From NCBI GenBank assembly GCA_900314795.1, contig OMWP01000020.1, positions 1 to 52,899 of the forward strand: 52,899 nucleotides of DNA, written 5' to 3'. This DNA is from an uncultured Eubacteriales bacterium (GTDB lineage Bacteria; Bacillota; Clostridia; Oscillospirales; Acutalibacteraceae). A model generated the notes under the pieces. The model had not been told where the DNA came from. It did not search any database and was given only the letters and a program-made list of their open reading frames with translations. A program made the position numbers and the translations under genes. Shown here in pieces: positions 1-7,516 of this stretch (position 1 is its first letter; every line of letters begins with the position of its first letter).

Positions 1-357
1 CGGATATCTGCTCAGGTGACCTTGCTATCCCATAAGAAGTTAAACACCTTAGAAGATGTCAACAGCTTTATATAAGAAACCGATTCTTCCATCAAAGAGA
101 TCACCGAAGTGCGGCAGAAAATCTACAACAAACTGCGGCGCTGTGATGACGACGAAAAGAGAACGGAGTTACTGTCCCGCCGAGATGACTGCACGACGCT
201 GTTAAAACAGCTACGCAAAGAAAAGCGGATTGCCCAAACCATTATTGAGGACAATCCCACAATCAAAGAAAACATTCGTATCGAAACGCAGGCGCGCAAT
301 AAAGCCTACGGATTAGATACCAAACAAAAATATCATACAAGGAGTTATGAACGATGA
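1..357 (+). pseudogene. C-terminal part of a relaxase/mobilization protein, interrupted by a stop
   Basis: Reading frame 1 is open from the window edge except for a TAA at 73-75. On both sides the protein is basic, helical and coiled-coil-like, ending about 95 residues after the stop. The composition (Lys/Arg/Glu-rich, a leucine heptad, a tail with ETQARNKAYG) resembles the C-terminal tails of relaxases of Tn4451/ICE-type elements. The next gene starts inside its stop codon (ATGA overlap at 354), as in an intact mobilization operon. It may be a real nonsense mutation, a sequencing error, or a short gene starting near 109 (GTG). The nuclease domain would lie to the left of the window, so the family assignment rests on the tail and context only. 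Confidence 0.5.
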
Positions 358-1202
358 TAAATATATCAATCAACCAATTACACCCATTCAAAGACCATCC
401 CTACAAGGTGCACGACAACGACGAGATGAACAACCTGATCGAGAGCGTTCAGCAGCAGGGCATTATGACGCCGCTGATTGTACGACCGCTTGAAGGCACA
501 ACCGACGAATACGAAATCATATCCGGACACCGCCGCTTCCGTGCGGCGCAGAAGGCAGGGCTCGCAGAAGTCCCTGCCTTTATTCGTCCCGTCAGCCGTG
601 ACGAAGCGGCAATTATGCTGGTGGACAGTAATCTCCACAGGGAGCACCTTCTGCCTTCTGAGAAAGCGTTTGCTTACAAATTGAAATATGACGCTCTGAA
701 ACGTCAGGGCAAGCGCACCGACTTAACTTCGTCCCAAGTTGGGACAAAGTTACGAACGGACAAAATCATAGCGATTGAAGCCGGAGAAAGCCGAAATCAA
801 ATTCAGCGCTATATCCGTTTGACTAACCTTATCCCGGAATTGCTTGAGCTGATGGACGAGGGCAAAATCGCTTTTTCCGTAGGCGTAGAGCTGTCCTACC
901 TCAGTGTTAATATGCAGTATTATCTGCTGGATATTATCGAGCGTGACGACTGCACACCGTCCTACTCTCAGGCGTTCCATATGCATAAGAAAATGCACAA
1001 CGGAACACTCACAATGCAGTATGTTGACAAGCTGATGGCTACAGAAAAGCCCAATCAGCGTGAAATGCTGAAAATCCCCGCCGAGCGTGTGAGAGCCTTT
1101 CTACCGAAGAACGGCACCGACAAGCAGGCAGAAGATTTTATCGTCAAGGCAGTTGAGCATTACAACAAATATCTGCGCCGCCAGCGTGACAGAGAGAGGT
1201 GA
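354..1202 (+). CDS. ParB/Spo0J-family partition-like protein of a mobile element
   Basis: This 282-residue protein has the N-terminal ParB nuclease/CTPase fold. Residues about 1-100 include the GHRRFRAA motif (about 57-64) and the following NLHREHLLPSEKA segment, which aligns with the conserved 'N-x-x-R' box of ParB proteins. A helix-turn-helix region follows at about 140-190 (SRNQIQRYIRLTNLIPELL). ParB proteins bind centromere-like sites and support segregation. In ICEs a ParB homologue commonly sits between the relaxase and recombinase genes, as here. The start is set by AAGGAG at 339-344; the gene overlaps the relaxase stop by 4 bases, and its own stop overlaps the next start (GTGA). Confidence 0.85.
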   Translation: MINISINQLHPFKDHPYKVHDNDEMNNLIESVQQQGIMTPLIVRPLEGTTDEYEIISGHRRFRAAQKAGLAEVPAFIRPVSRDEAAIMLVDSNLHREHLLPSEKAFAYKLKYDALKRQGKRTDLTSSQVGTKLRTDKIIAIEAGESRNQIQRYIRLTNLIPELLELMDEGKIAFSVGVELSYLSVNMQYYLLDIIERDDCTPSYSQAFHMHKKMHNGTLTMQYVDKLMATEKPNQREMLKIPAERVRAFLPKNGTDKQAEDFIVKAVEHYNKYLRRQRDRER

Positions 1203-1411
1203 GAATATTGAAATATGATATGAACGACCACACCAAGCAGTACCGATTTATTGACGGACACCGTGTAGTTATCTCTTTTTCCGAAGATACCAATACCGAC
1301 TTGTTTGGGAGTATCAGGGATATTTTGCTTACCTGCTCAGACACCTCACACATTTGTCGGAGCAATCAATCTGTTGATAAAATAACGGTATCAAATAAGG
1401 AGGTATCGTAA
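1199..1411 (+). CDS. small TnpW-like element protein
   Basis: A 70-residue protein starting with GTG at 1199 inside the ParB stop; an alternative ATG lies at 1220. Its stop overlaps the recombinase ATG by one base, so translation is probably coupled through all three genes. The core pattern (KQYRFIDGHRVVISF followed by a helix) recalls the small TnpW-type proteins that precede serine recombinases in clostridial elements. The match is by position and size more than by motif. Function is unknown. Confidence 0.45.
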   Translation: MRILKYDMNDHTKQYRFIDGHRVVISFSEDTNTDLFGSIRDILLTCSDTSHICRSNQSVDKITVSNKEVS

Positions 1412-3027
1412 TGGAGAATAACAGAGTTTGCTGCCTGTACCGTGTTTCTACGGACAAGCAGGTGGACTACGACAATAACAACGAGGCGGACATCCCGATG
1501 CAGCGCAAAGCCTGTCACCGCTTTGCCGATAAGATGGGATGGACGATCGTTCACGAGGAACAGGAGGACGGTGTATCCGGTCACAAAATCCGCGCCGAGA
1601 ACCGTGACAAAATTCAGGCTATCAAGGAGCTTGCCCGCAAGGGCAAGTTCGATATCCTCCTTGTGTTTATGTTTGATCGTATCGGACGTATCGCCGACGA
1701 AACGCCGTTTGTTGTAGAGTGGTTTGTCAAGAACGGTATTCAGGTATGGAGCACGCAAGAGGGTGAACAGCGTTTTGATAATCACATCGACAAGCTGCTG
1801 AATTATATCCGATTTTGGCAGGCTGACGGCGAGAGCGAAAAGACCTCTATCCGTACACGCACCAGCCTCGGTCAGATGGTTGAGGAAGGTCACTACAAGG
1901 GTGGCAGCGCGGCGCTCGGTTATGAGCTTGTAAAAAGCGGAAGGCTGAACAAGCGTAAGCACGAGCTTTATGATTTGAAAATCAATGAAGAAGACGCTGC
2001 AATCGTCCGTCTGATTTTCGATAAATATACCAAAGAAGGTATAGGCATCCAAAGACTTGCTAATTATCTGAACAACGGCGGTTACGCCAATCCTACGGGC
2101 AACCGCTGGTCATACAACACCATCCGTAACGTGCTTCATAACCCGACTTATACCGGGTATCTCAGAAGCGGCGACAGCCGATCGCCATTTATCCCTGAGT
2201 TGCAAATTATCTCGCAGGAGCAATTCGACAGAGCGCAGAAGATTCTGCGGCAGCGCGCCGACACACTAAAAAACACACCGCGTGTTCCATTGAATATGAA
2301 AGGCAATGCGTTGTTGTCGGGCAATGTATTCTGCGGTCACTGCGGCGCAAGACTGCACTTATCCACGGCGAACAAGTGCTACACCAAAGCCGACGGCACA
2401 AAGGTCAAAAAACCACGAGTTCGCTACGTCTGTTACGGAAAGACACGTAAGATCACACCGTGTGAAGGGCAGTCCGCATATATACAACACAAGCTCGACA
2501 GTATGGTAGAAAAAGTCGTAAAAGAAATCTTTGACCGTATTAAGGGCGTTCCCAAGAGCGCTATCATCAACTCACGATACAAGGAGGAGCTAACGGTCAG
2601 AAAAGCCAACCTCAAACGCACTCAATCCGATTACGCCAAAGAGCTTGAAAAGCTGAACAAGCTGAAAGCAGAGGTTGTGAAGTCGATTCAAGGCGAAAGT
2701 GCCTTTTCACAATCTATGTTGGCAGGACTTGTCGAGGATTCCGAAAAGAAATGCGAATCGCTCAAAGCACAATGCGAAAGAGCGGAGCGTGATGTAGAAT
2801 CCTCAAAAACGCTCATCAAGGATTTGAACGACCAATATGACGAAATCATTTCGTGGTCAAGCCTTTATGACAGCGCTCCGATCGAAGCAAAGAAAATGAT
2901 AGTCAATTCGATGATCAAACGAGTTGACGTTTACCGCAACTATGAACTAAATGTAGAGCTAAATATGAATATCCGCCAATTTTTCCTCGGTATGGAGGAA
3001 AGCGAGAGTATTCCGATTACGGCATAA
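1411..3027 (+). CDS. large serine recombinase (TnpX-like)
   Basis: This 538-residue enzyme would integrate and excise the element that occupies the left of the window. Residues 1-150 form the resolvase catalytic domain, with nucleophile Ser13 in YRVSTDKQ and the DGVSG and FDRIGR motifs. The recombinase DNA-binding domain follows at about 170-290 (GYELVKSG..., NNGGYANPTGNRWS). Next is a zinc-ribbon with CGHCG at about 310 and a later Cys near 352, then a long Lys/Glu coiled coil (about 390-490) typical of large serine integrases. It is the last gene of the relaxase-ParB-TnpW-like operon and is followed by a strong terminator, so the element end is probably just downstream. Confidence 0.92.
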   Translation: MENNRVCCLYRVSTDKQVDYDNNNEADIPMQRKACHRFADKMGWTIVHEEQEDGVSGHKIRAENRDKIQAIKELARKGKFDILLVFMFDRIGRIADETPFVVEWFVKNGIQVWSTQEGEQRFDNHIDKLLNYIRFWQADGESEKTSIRTRTSLGQMVEEGHYKGGSAALGYELVKSGRLNKRKHELYDLKINEEDAAIVRLIFDKYTKEGIGIQRLANYLNNGGYANPTGNRWSYNTIRNVLHNPTYTGYLRSGDSRSPFIPELQIISQEQFDRAQKILRQRADTLKNTPRVPLNMKGNALLSGNVFCGHCGARLHLSTANKCYTKADGTKVKKPRVRYVCYGKTRKITPCEGQSAYIQHKLDSMVEKVVKEIFDRIKGVPKSAIINSRYKEELTVRKANLKRTQSDYAKELEKLNKLKAEVVKSIQGESAFSQSMLAGLVEDSEKKCESLKAQCERAERDVESSKTLIKDLNDQYDEIISWSSLYDSAPIEAKKMIVNSMIKRVDVYRNYELNVELNMNIRQFFLGMEESESIPITA

Positions 3028-3033
3028 AAATTC

Positions 3034-3069
3034 CCCGCCTGTTCACATCGCGTGAGCAGGCGGGTTTTT
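3034..3069 (+). terminator. intrinsic terminator after the serine recombinase
   Basis: A 13-bp stem (CCCGCCTGTTCAC with GTGAGCAGGCGGG, one G-T pair) with loop ATCGC is followed by TTTTT. It begins 7 bases after the recombinase stop. Confidence 0.9.
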
Positions 3070-3105
3070 ACTTTTCATACTCTAAAACAACAAATCAGAA
3101 TATAT

Positions 3106-3723
3106 TTAACTCTTTGAATATATCACTACAAAGCTTTTCCCTTTTACAATGTCCTTAACTTGAATTTTAGTAAACCCGACCTGTTTCCCAAAATCTATTA
3201 ATTGTTCAGGCTCATATTTTTTGAACCCCTTTTTTGTATATGCCAAACCATCCAGAAATTCCTTTGTGTAAACAACATTGAAAAAAGTCCCTCCTGATTT
3301 TAATACTCTGTGAATCTCTGAAAAGCCTTTTCTGGTATCACTCCAAAAGTAAACTGTGTTAATTGAAGTAACGGCAGCAAAAGTATTATCGTCATAAGAC
3401 AAATCACAACAATCTCCTACTTGCAAATGTAATTTCCCTTGCTTAGCAGCCTCTTTATTCTTTTGTGTAGCCTGCTCTAACATATCACTAGAAATATCAA
3501 CTCCATATAAGTCAGATTTTGTTTTGTTATATAAGCATTTCAACAAATAGCCATTCCCATAACCTATATCCATGACCTTATCATCAGACTTTGTATCAAT
3601 AAGAGTAACCGTTCTTTTGTACATCACTTTGTTGATTACATTCATAATGACACAGCAAACTTTTCCAACAAATCCATGCGGATTGCCAAACTGTCTTCCT
3701 ATATATTCTGTAAACTTACTCAT
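3106..3723 (-). CDS. class I SAM-dependent methyltransferase
   Basis: A 205-residue soluble protein with the Rossmann methyltransferase motifs. Motif I is VMDIGYGNGYLL (about residues 50-61), followed by an acidic end of strand 2 (LYGVDISSDML), GDCCDLSYDDNTFAAV, and a post-motif HRVLKSGGTFF. It is of the ubiquinone/menaquinone-type (Methyltransf_11) class; the substrate cannot be told from the sequence. It stands alone, convergent with the recombinase and downstream of the tRNA cluster on the same strand. It is visibly more AT-rich than the neighbouring chromosomal genes, so it may have come in by transfer. Confidence 0.85.
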   Translation of the reverse strand: MSKFTEYIGRQFGNPHGFVGKVCCVIMNVINKVMYKRTVTLIDTKSDDKVMDIGYGNGYLLKCLYNKTKSDLYGVDISSDMLEQATQKNKEAAKQGKLHLQVGDCCDLSYDDNTFAAVTSINTVYFWSDTRKGFSEIHRVLKSGGTFFNVVYTKEFLDGLAYTKKGFKKYEPEQLIDFGKQVGFTKIQVKDIVKGKSFVVIYSKS

Positions 3724-3781
3724 GTTCTGTTTATCACCCTTACAAACTGCGATTTATCGGGATGTTAATATAATAGAAATA

Positions 3782-3803
3782 CCGCCCGAGCAAACTCGGG
3801 CGG
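3782..3803 (-). terminator. terminator-like hairpin of the tRNA transcript
   Basis: CCGCCCGAG and CTCGGGCGG form a perfect 9-bp stem around CAAA, immediately downstream of the tRNA-Ala 3' end on the minus strand. A short T-rich stretch (TATTTCT) follows. Confidence 0.75.
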
Positions 3804-3806
3804 CGG

Positions 3807-3882
3807 TGGTGGACCATAGGGGGATCGAACCCCTGACCTCCAGATTGCGAACCTGGCGCTCTCCCAGCTGAGCTAATGGCCC
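3807..3882 (-). tRNA. tRNA-Ala (anticodon CGC)
   Basis: The minus strand folds into a complete cloverleaf. The acceptor is GGGCCAT with ATGGTCC and carries the G3-U70 wobble that marks alanine tRNAs. The D arm is GCTC...GAGC, and the anticodon stem CCAGG/TCTGG holds loop TTCGCAA (anticodon CGC, codon GCG). The T arm is AGGGG-TTCGATC-CCCCT, the discriminator is A, and CCA is encoded. It is the last gene of a transcript that starts at the promoter near 4200 and also contains two tRNA-like remnants. Confidence 0.95.
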
Positions 3883-4002
3883 TTGTCAATTGTATGAAAT
3901 TGTAGATGTCGGACTCACCATTTTTGAATGGCGGGTCGGAGGCATCGTGAAACGATGTCGACGACAAAATTTTCTATGGGGTGCGTAAGCGACCCTGTCG
4001 GG

Positions 4003-4024
4003 CTACCAACTGAGCTATACCCCC
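4003..4024 (-). pseudogene. tRNA-like 5' remnant, copy A
   Basis: The first 22 nucleotides match a tRNA 5' end (GGGGGTA acceptor, TA, GCTC, AGTTGGTA). No closing D stem, anticodon arm, TTCGA T loop or matching TACCCCC 3' acceptor follows. Instead the transcript continues with CCCGACAGGGTCGCTTACGC. It cannot form a normal cloverleaf and is therefore called a remnant. Confidence 0.65.
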
Positions 4025-4145
4025 GTGTCAAATGTATGAAATTGTAGATGTCGGACTCACCATTATTGAATGGCGGGTCGGAGGCATCGTGAAACGATGT
4101 CGACGACAAAAATTCTCTATGGGGTGCGTAAGCGACCCTGTCGGG

Positions 4146-4167
4146 CTACCAACTGAGCTATACCCCC
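4146..4167 (-). pseudogene. tRNA-like 5' remnant, copy B
   Basis: Identical in its 22 tRNA-like bases to the copy at 4003-4024. It is the promoter-proximal copy: the strong promoter at 4181-4209 would start transcription about 7 bases before it, as for a genuine tRNA gene. Confidence 0.65.
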
Positions 4168-4180
4168 ATAACGCTAAGCT

Positions 4181-4209
4181 ATTATACAACATTTTTTTGC
4201 GTTTGTAAA
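4181..4209 (-). promoter_or_regulatory. strong sigma-A promoter of the tRNA operon
   Basis: On the minus strand TTTACA (4204-4209) and TATAAT (4181-4186) are separated by exactly 17 bases. The run points at the tRNA-like copies and tRNA-Ala. Confidence 0.85.
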
Positions 4210-4371
4210 TAGGTTGAGGAGATTTTTTTTGCAAAGAAGCCGTATCGTTGACCTTGATCTGAGTTTGATACACGAGAGGGTTGAGCCCCGATCCTGTATT
4301 TAAAAAGCAGCACCGTGGATTAAACACTTTGGCGCTGCTTTTCCATATCCAATCTATTCCGACGCTATCGG

Positions 4372-5751
4372 TCACTCGGCGTTCTGCGCCTGTGCGACCT
4401 TCATCATGATTGCGCATTCGATACGCTTTTTGAACAGCTCACAGCCGTATTGATAGGTACCGGTGACGGAGCCTGTCGCATGATACGCGTTCGCGGCGCA
4501 TCCGCCGGAGCAATAGAGCTTTGCCCAGCAATCCTTGCAGTCGGGGCGTGCATAGGCGTTGCACAGCTTGAATTCCTCCTGCACCTTGGGATTGGTCACG
4601 CCGTCATAGACGTTGCCCAAGAGGTATTCGGGATTGCCGACGAACTGGTGACACGGATACAAGTCGCCCCACGGGGTGACCGCCATGTACTCCGTGCCCG
4701 AGCCGCAGCCCGAGATGCGCTTATAGATGCACGGACCCGCGTTCAGGTCGAGCATGTAATGGTAGAAGGTGATGGGCTTGCCTTCCTTCTCTCTTCGGAG
4801 CATATCCTTGGCAAGGATCTCGTACTGCTCAAAGAGCACAGGCAGATCGTCATAGGTCAGGGCATACGGATCGTCGGGCGGGCACACGACCGGCTCCATC
4901 GAAAGCTCCGTAAAGCCGAGGTCGGCCATATGGAAGATGTCGTTGGTGAAATCGGTGTTGTTGTGGGTGAAGGTGCCGCGGATGTAGTAGCCCCTGTTGC
5001 CGCGCCGCTCGACAAAATGCTGGAACTTCGGCACGATGAGATCATAACTGCCGTTGCCGTTGACGGTTTTTCTCAGGCGGTCATGCACCTCTTTCCTGCC
5101 GTCGAGACTGAGCACGACATTGTGGCATTCCTTGTTGGCAAAGTCGATCACCTCGTCATCGAGCAAAACGCCGTTGGTGGTCAGCGTAAAGCGGAAGTTC
5201 TTGCCCTTTTCCTTCTCGATGCTTCTGCAATAGGCAACAGTCTCCTTGACGACGTCAAAGTTCATCAACGGTTCTCCGCCGAAGAAGTCGATCTCCAGAT
5301 TTCTCCTCGATCCTGAATGCTCGATCAAGAAGTCGATCGCCTGCTTGGCGACCTCAAAGCTCATCAGCGCCCTGTCGCCGTGGTATTTGCCCTGGCTCGC
5401 AAAGCAGTATTCGCAGTTGAGGTTGCAGGTGTGCGCGACGTGCAGACACAGCGCCTTGATGACGGTGTTGCGCGCCTTGAAGTCAAAGGCAAGATCAGCG
5501 TAATCGTCGGCGGTGAACAGCCTGCCCTGCTCTTTCAGTTCTTTGATATCGTCGATGCAGTCGCGGATCTCGGCTTCATCGACTGTATCGTCATCGGCAT
5601 ATCGTTCGAGCATTGCGGCGATAATGCTGTCCGTGTCCGTATCCTCGTACATCCCGATGATATCATATGCGAGATCGTCCACGACATGGACGCTGCCGCT
5701 GAAAACATCGAGCACAATGTTGTAGCCGTTGAGTTTGTAACGGTGTATCAT
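4372..5751 (-). CDS. scfB: SCIFF peptide maturase, radical SAM/SPASM enzyme
   Basis: This 459-residue enzyme makes thioether cross-links in the SCIFF precursor peptide encoded just upstream. The radical SAM motif is CNLNCEYC (Cys109, 113, 116). The FFGGEPLMNF and TTNGVLL segments that follow are typical of SPASM peptide-modifying enzymes. The C-terminal Cys-rich SPASM region (about residues 345-450: GCGSG, YPCHQF, CKDCWAKLYCSGGC, YGCELF) binds auxiliary iron-sulfur clusters. The N-terminal 90 residues resemble a RiPP-recognition element. The start has a good SD (GGAGG, 5 bases away). Length and gene order (scfA-scfB) match the family. Activity is inferred from family knowledge. Confidence 0.95.
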   Translation of the reverse strand: MIHRYKLNGYNIVLDVFSGSVHVVDDLAYDIIGMYEDTDTDSIIAAMLERYADDDTVDEAEIRDCIDDIKELKEQGRLFTADDYADLAFDFKARNTVIKALCLHVAHTCNLNCEYCFASQGKYHGDRALMSFEVAKQAIDFLIEHSGSRRNLEIDFFGGEPLMNFDVVKETVAYCRSIEKEKGKNFRFTLTTNGVLLDDEVIDFANKECHNVVLSLDGRKEVHDRLRKTVNGNGSYDLIVPKFQHFVERRGNRGYYIRGTFTHNNTDFTNDIFHMADLGFTELSMEPVVCPPDDPYALTYDDLPVLFEQYEILAKDMLRREKEGKPITFYHYMLDLNAGPCIYKRISGCGSGTEYMAVTPWGDLYPCHQFVGNPEYLLGNVYDGVTNPKVQEEFKLCNAYARPDCKDCWAKLYCSGGCAANAYHATGSVTGTYQYGCELFKKRIECAIMMKVAQAQNAE

Positions 5752-5782
5752 AAGCTCCTCCGTAATCGGTTGAGATCACCAC

Positions 5783-5820
5783 GGCATTTTGATACGCGCA
5801 CACGCATGTGTCAAAATGCC
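5783..5820 (-). promoter_or_regulatory. hairpin between scfA and scfB, possible attenuator
   Basis: GGCATTTTGA and TCAAAATGCC form a perfect 10-bp stem, extendable by about 4 pairs with wobbles. The hairpin lies 30 bases before the scfB start. There is no long T run, so it may limit scfB relative to scfA by partial termination or protect the scfA mRNA 3' end. Confidence 0.5.
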
Positions 5821-5913
5821 TGGTAATGACAAATTTCTGTTAAGTGGCATAAGGAAAGCCGTCAGACCTTGGCGGTATAACGGCTGAAAATTCCTTATTG
5901 TGTTCAGACGTAA

Positions 5914-6066
5914 TTACTTCTCGCTGAGGCACTTCTCGCACTGCTGGTTCGCAACACCGCAGGAAGTCTTGCAAGCGGACTGGCAGGAGGTCTGGCATTC
6001 GCCGCAGCCGCCGGTCTTTACGCTCTTCTGAAGATCACGAGTCTCAATAGTCTGGATTCTTTTCAT
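5914..6066 (-). CDS. scfA: SCIFF RiPP precursor peptide
   Basis: A 50-residue peptide beginning MKRIQTIETRDLQ, the conserved SCIFF leader, and continuing into a Cys-rich core (CGECQTSCQSACKTSCGVAN and then QQCEKC). It has seven cysteines (21, 24, 28, 32, 36, 43, 46) rather than the six in the family name. The core SACKTSC is diagnostic. The start is set by AAGGAG eight bases upstream. The product is the substrate of the adjacent radical SAM enzyme. The biological role of SCIFF peptides is not established. Confidence 0.96.
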   Translation of the reverse strand: MKRIQTIETRDLQKSVKTGGCGECQTSCQSACKTSCGVANQQCEKCLSEK

Positions 6067-6096
6067 AATTGTCAGCTCCTTGATTTATGTAGGTAT

Positions 6097-6125
6097 ATTC
6101 TAACACGCGGTGCGTGCTTTGTCAA
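6097..6125 (-). promoter_or_regulatory. sigma-A promoter of scfA
   Basis: On the minus strand TTGACA (6120-6125) and TAGAAT (6097-6102) are 17 bases apart, about 30 bases upstream of the scfA start codon. The -35 box overlaps the stop codon of the upstream decarboxylase gene. Confidence 0.85.
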
Positions 6126-7516
6126 CCGATTATTGAAATTAGCGGAAAGGCGGAATGATCGGTGATGATCTCGTTTCCCGATGCCATCAATGTCCTGAGT
6201 CGGGAGAGCACCTCGCGGTCGATCACTTCACCCGGTACGATGATCGGGATGCCGGGCGGATAGGCGCGGACATATTCGCGTGAGATCTTGCCCTCTGCAT
6301 GATCGATATCGCACATTTCTCCGTCTGTGTTTAAGGCTTCGCTGATCGTATATCGCTTTTGAGGTAGGGGATAGGCGGTGGTATTCGTCGGATGATCCGC
6401 GGCTTTGCACCTGCTGTCGATCATTGTCAATGCGTTGATCAGGCGGTCAAAGCCCTCGTCGGTATCGCACACGGAGGTCATCGCGAGCGCGTAATCACCG
6501 AGCGCCATCTCAAGCTCAAGGTGATACTCCGCCCGAAGCGTATCCATGAGCTCCTTGCCGCTCATACAGCCGTTGCCGAAGAGGCAGAGCTTGCCGCTAT
6601 CGAAATCGAACACCTTCTCCGCGTTCAACAGCTCGTCATTTGCTATGGACAGATGACGCAATGCTTTTGCGGCTTGATGGAACCGGTCGAGCCGTCTGGA
6701 GTAGTCATCGAAGGCGCCCTTACTGTCCTTCAAAAATGTTAGACAGCGGTCGATGGATGCGAGCAATACATAGGACGGACTGCTCGTTTCAAAAATCGAG
6801 AGCTGCCGCTGTAATTCCCTTGCCAAGATGTCATCGTTTGTCAGCAGCAGCGCCGTTTGCGTCATAGCAGGCAAGGTCTTGTGCAGACTTGTCACAGCCG
6901 CGTCCGCGCCGCATGGGACGGCGCTTTGCGGAAATCTGTCCGAGAACGGAAAATGCGCTCCGTGCGCCTCATCGACCAACAGCCGTGCGCCGTATCGGTG
7001 ACAGCTATCGGCAATGCTTTTAACGTCCAATACCACGCCCTCATAGGTGGGGGAGGTGATGACGACCAGCGAGATGTCGGGATGCGCCTTCAACATCTGC
7101 TCAACCGATGCAGGAGAGATCGAAGCGAAGATCCCGAGCCCGTCGAGGGTGTCGGGCAGGATGTATTCCGTATTCAGTCGGCACAGCTCGGCGGCGTGAT
7201 AGACCGCCATATGGCTGTTGCGGGCGATCAGCACACGGTCGCCGTCCTTCGTCATCGCGCGCGTTGCGGCGAGGATCCCGACGGTCGAGCCGTTCACCAG
7301 CGCGAACGCACGGCGTGCGCCGAACAATTCAGCCGCATTCTCTTGCAATTCCGCTAAACATCCGCGGGGATCGTGCAGATTGTCAAAGCCGTCGATCTCG
7401 GTGATATCGATCTCATAAGGAAGCTCGTTTCCGCCCGTTCTTTTATGCCCGGGCATATGGAACGGATAAACGTCGCCGTTCGCGTAATCTTTCAGCTTTT
7501 CAACCAGCATGGTCAA
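6122..7516 (-). CDS. PLP-dependent Orn/Lys/Arg decarboxylase family protein
   Basis: This 464-residue aminotransferase-fold enzyme has the family's N-terminal FHMPGHKR motif (residues 19-26), an NGSTVGILA cofactor phosphate-binding segment and a DEAHGAH strand. The PLP-lysine motif is SLHKTLPAMTQ. The C-terminal Orn/DAP/Arg_deC_C-type region includes AYPPGIPIIVPGE. It is close in size to the short Bacillus SpeA/YaaO class (about 480 residues) rather than the 700-residue Gram-negative enzymes. The exact substrate (arginine, lysine or ornithine) cannot be decided here. Its ATG overlaps the stop of the preceding gene (ATGA), so it is coupled to the dehydratase-activase operon. Confidence 0.9.
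   Translation of the reverse strand: MTMLVEKLKDYANGDVYPFHMPGHKRTGGNELPYEIDITEIDGFDNLHDPRGCLAELQENAAELFGARRAFALVNGSTVGILAATRAMTKDGDRVLIARNSHMAVYHAAELCRLNTEYILPDTLDGLGIFASISPASVEQMLKAHPDISLVVITSPTYEGVVLDVKSIADSCHRYGARLLVDEAHGAHFPFSDRFPQSAVPCGADAAVTSLHKTLPAMTQTALLLTNDDILARELQRQLSIFETSSPSYVLLASIDRCLTFLKDSKGAFDDYSRRLDRFHQAAKALRHLSIANDELLNAEKVFDFDSGKLCLFGNGCMSGKELMDTLRAEYHLELEMALGDYALAMTSVCDTDEGFDRLINALTMIDSRCKAADHPTNTTAYPLPQKRYTISEALNTDGEMCDIDHAEGKISREYVRAYPPGIPIIVPGEVIDREVLSRLRTLMASGNEIITDHSAFPLISIIG

Larger units (their letters stand above)
3891..4167 (-). repeat. tandem duplication, two units of about 142 bp, each with a truncated tRNA
   Basis: Unit A (3891-4024) and unit B (4033-4167) are nearly identical, with period 142-143 bases. 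Differences are a substitution near the CCATTT/CCATTA hairpin and a small indel before CTATGGGG. Each unit reads, on the minus strand, as a tRNA-like 5' segment followed by a spacer. The spacer contains hairpins CATCG-TTTCA-CGATG and CCATT-CAAA-AATGG and a leader ending ...TTTCATACA-TTGACA. That same leader precedes the intact tRNA-Ala, so the unit seems to have arisen by duplication within a tRNA operon. Confidence 0.9.

Noticed and set aside
4028-4417. Open frame on the minus strand across the tRNA-like units
   Set aside because: Its sequence (SSVGSPTGS...) is the typical translation of tRNA sequence, with no SD; the region is explained by the tRNA operon.
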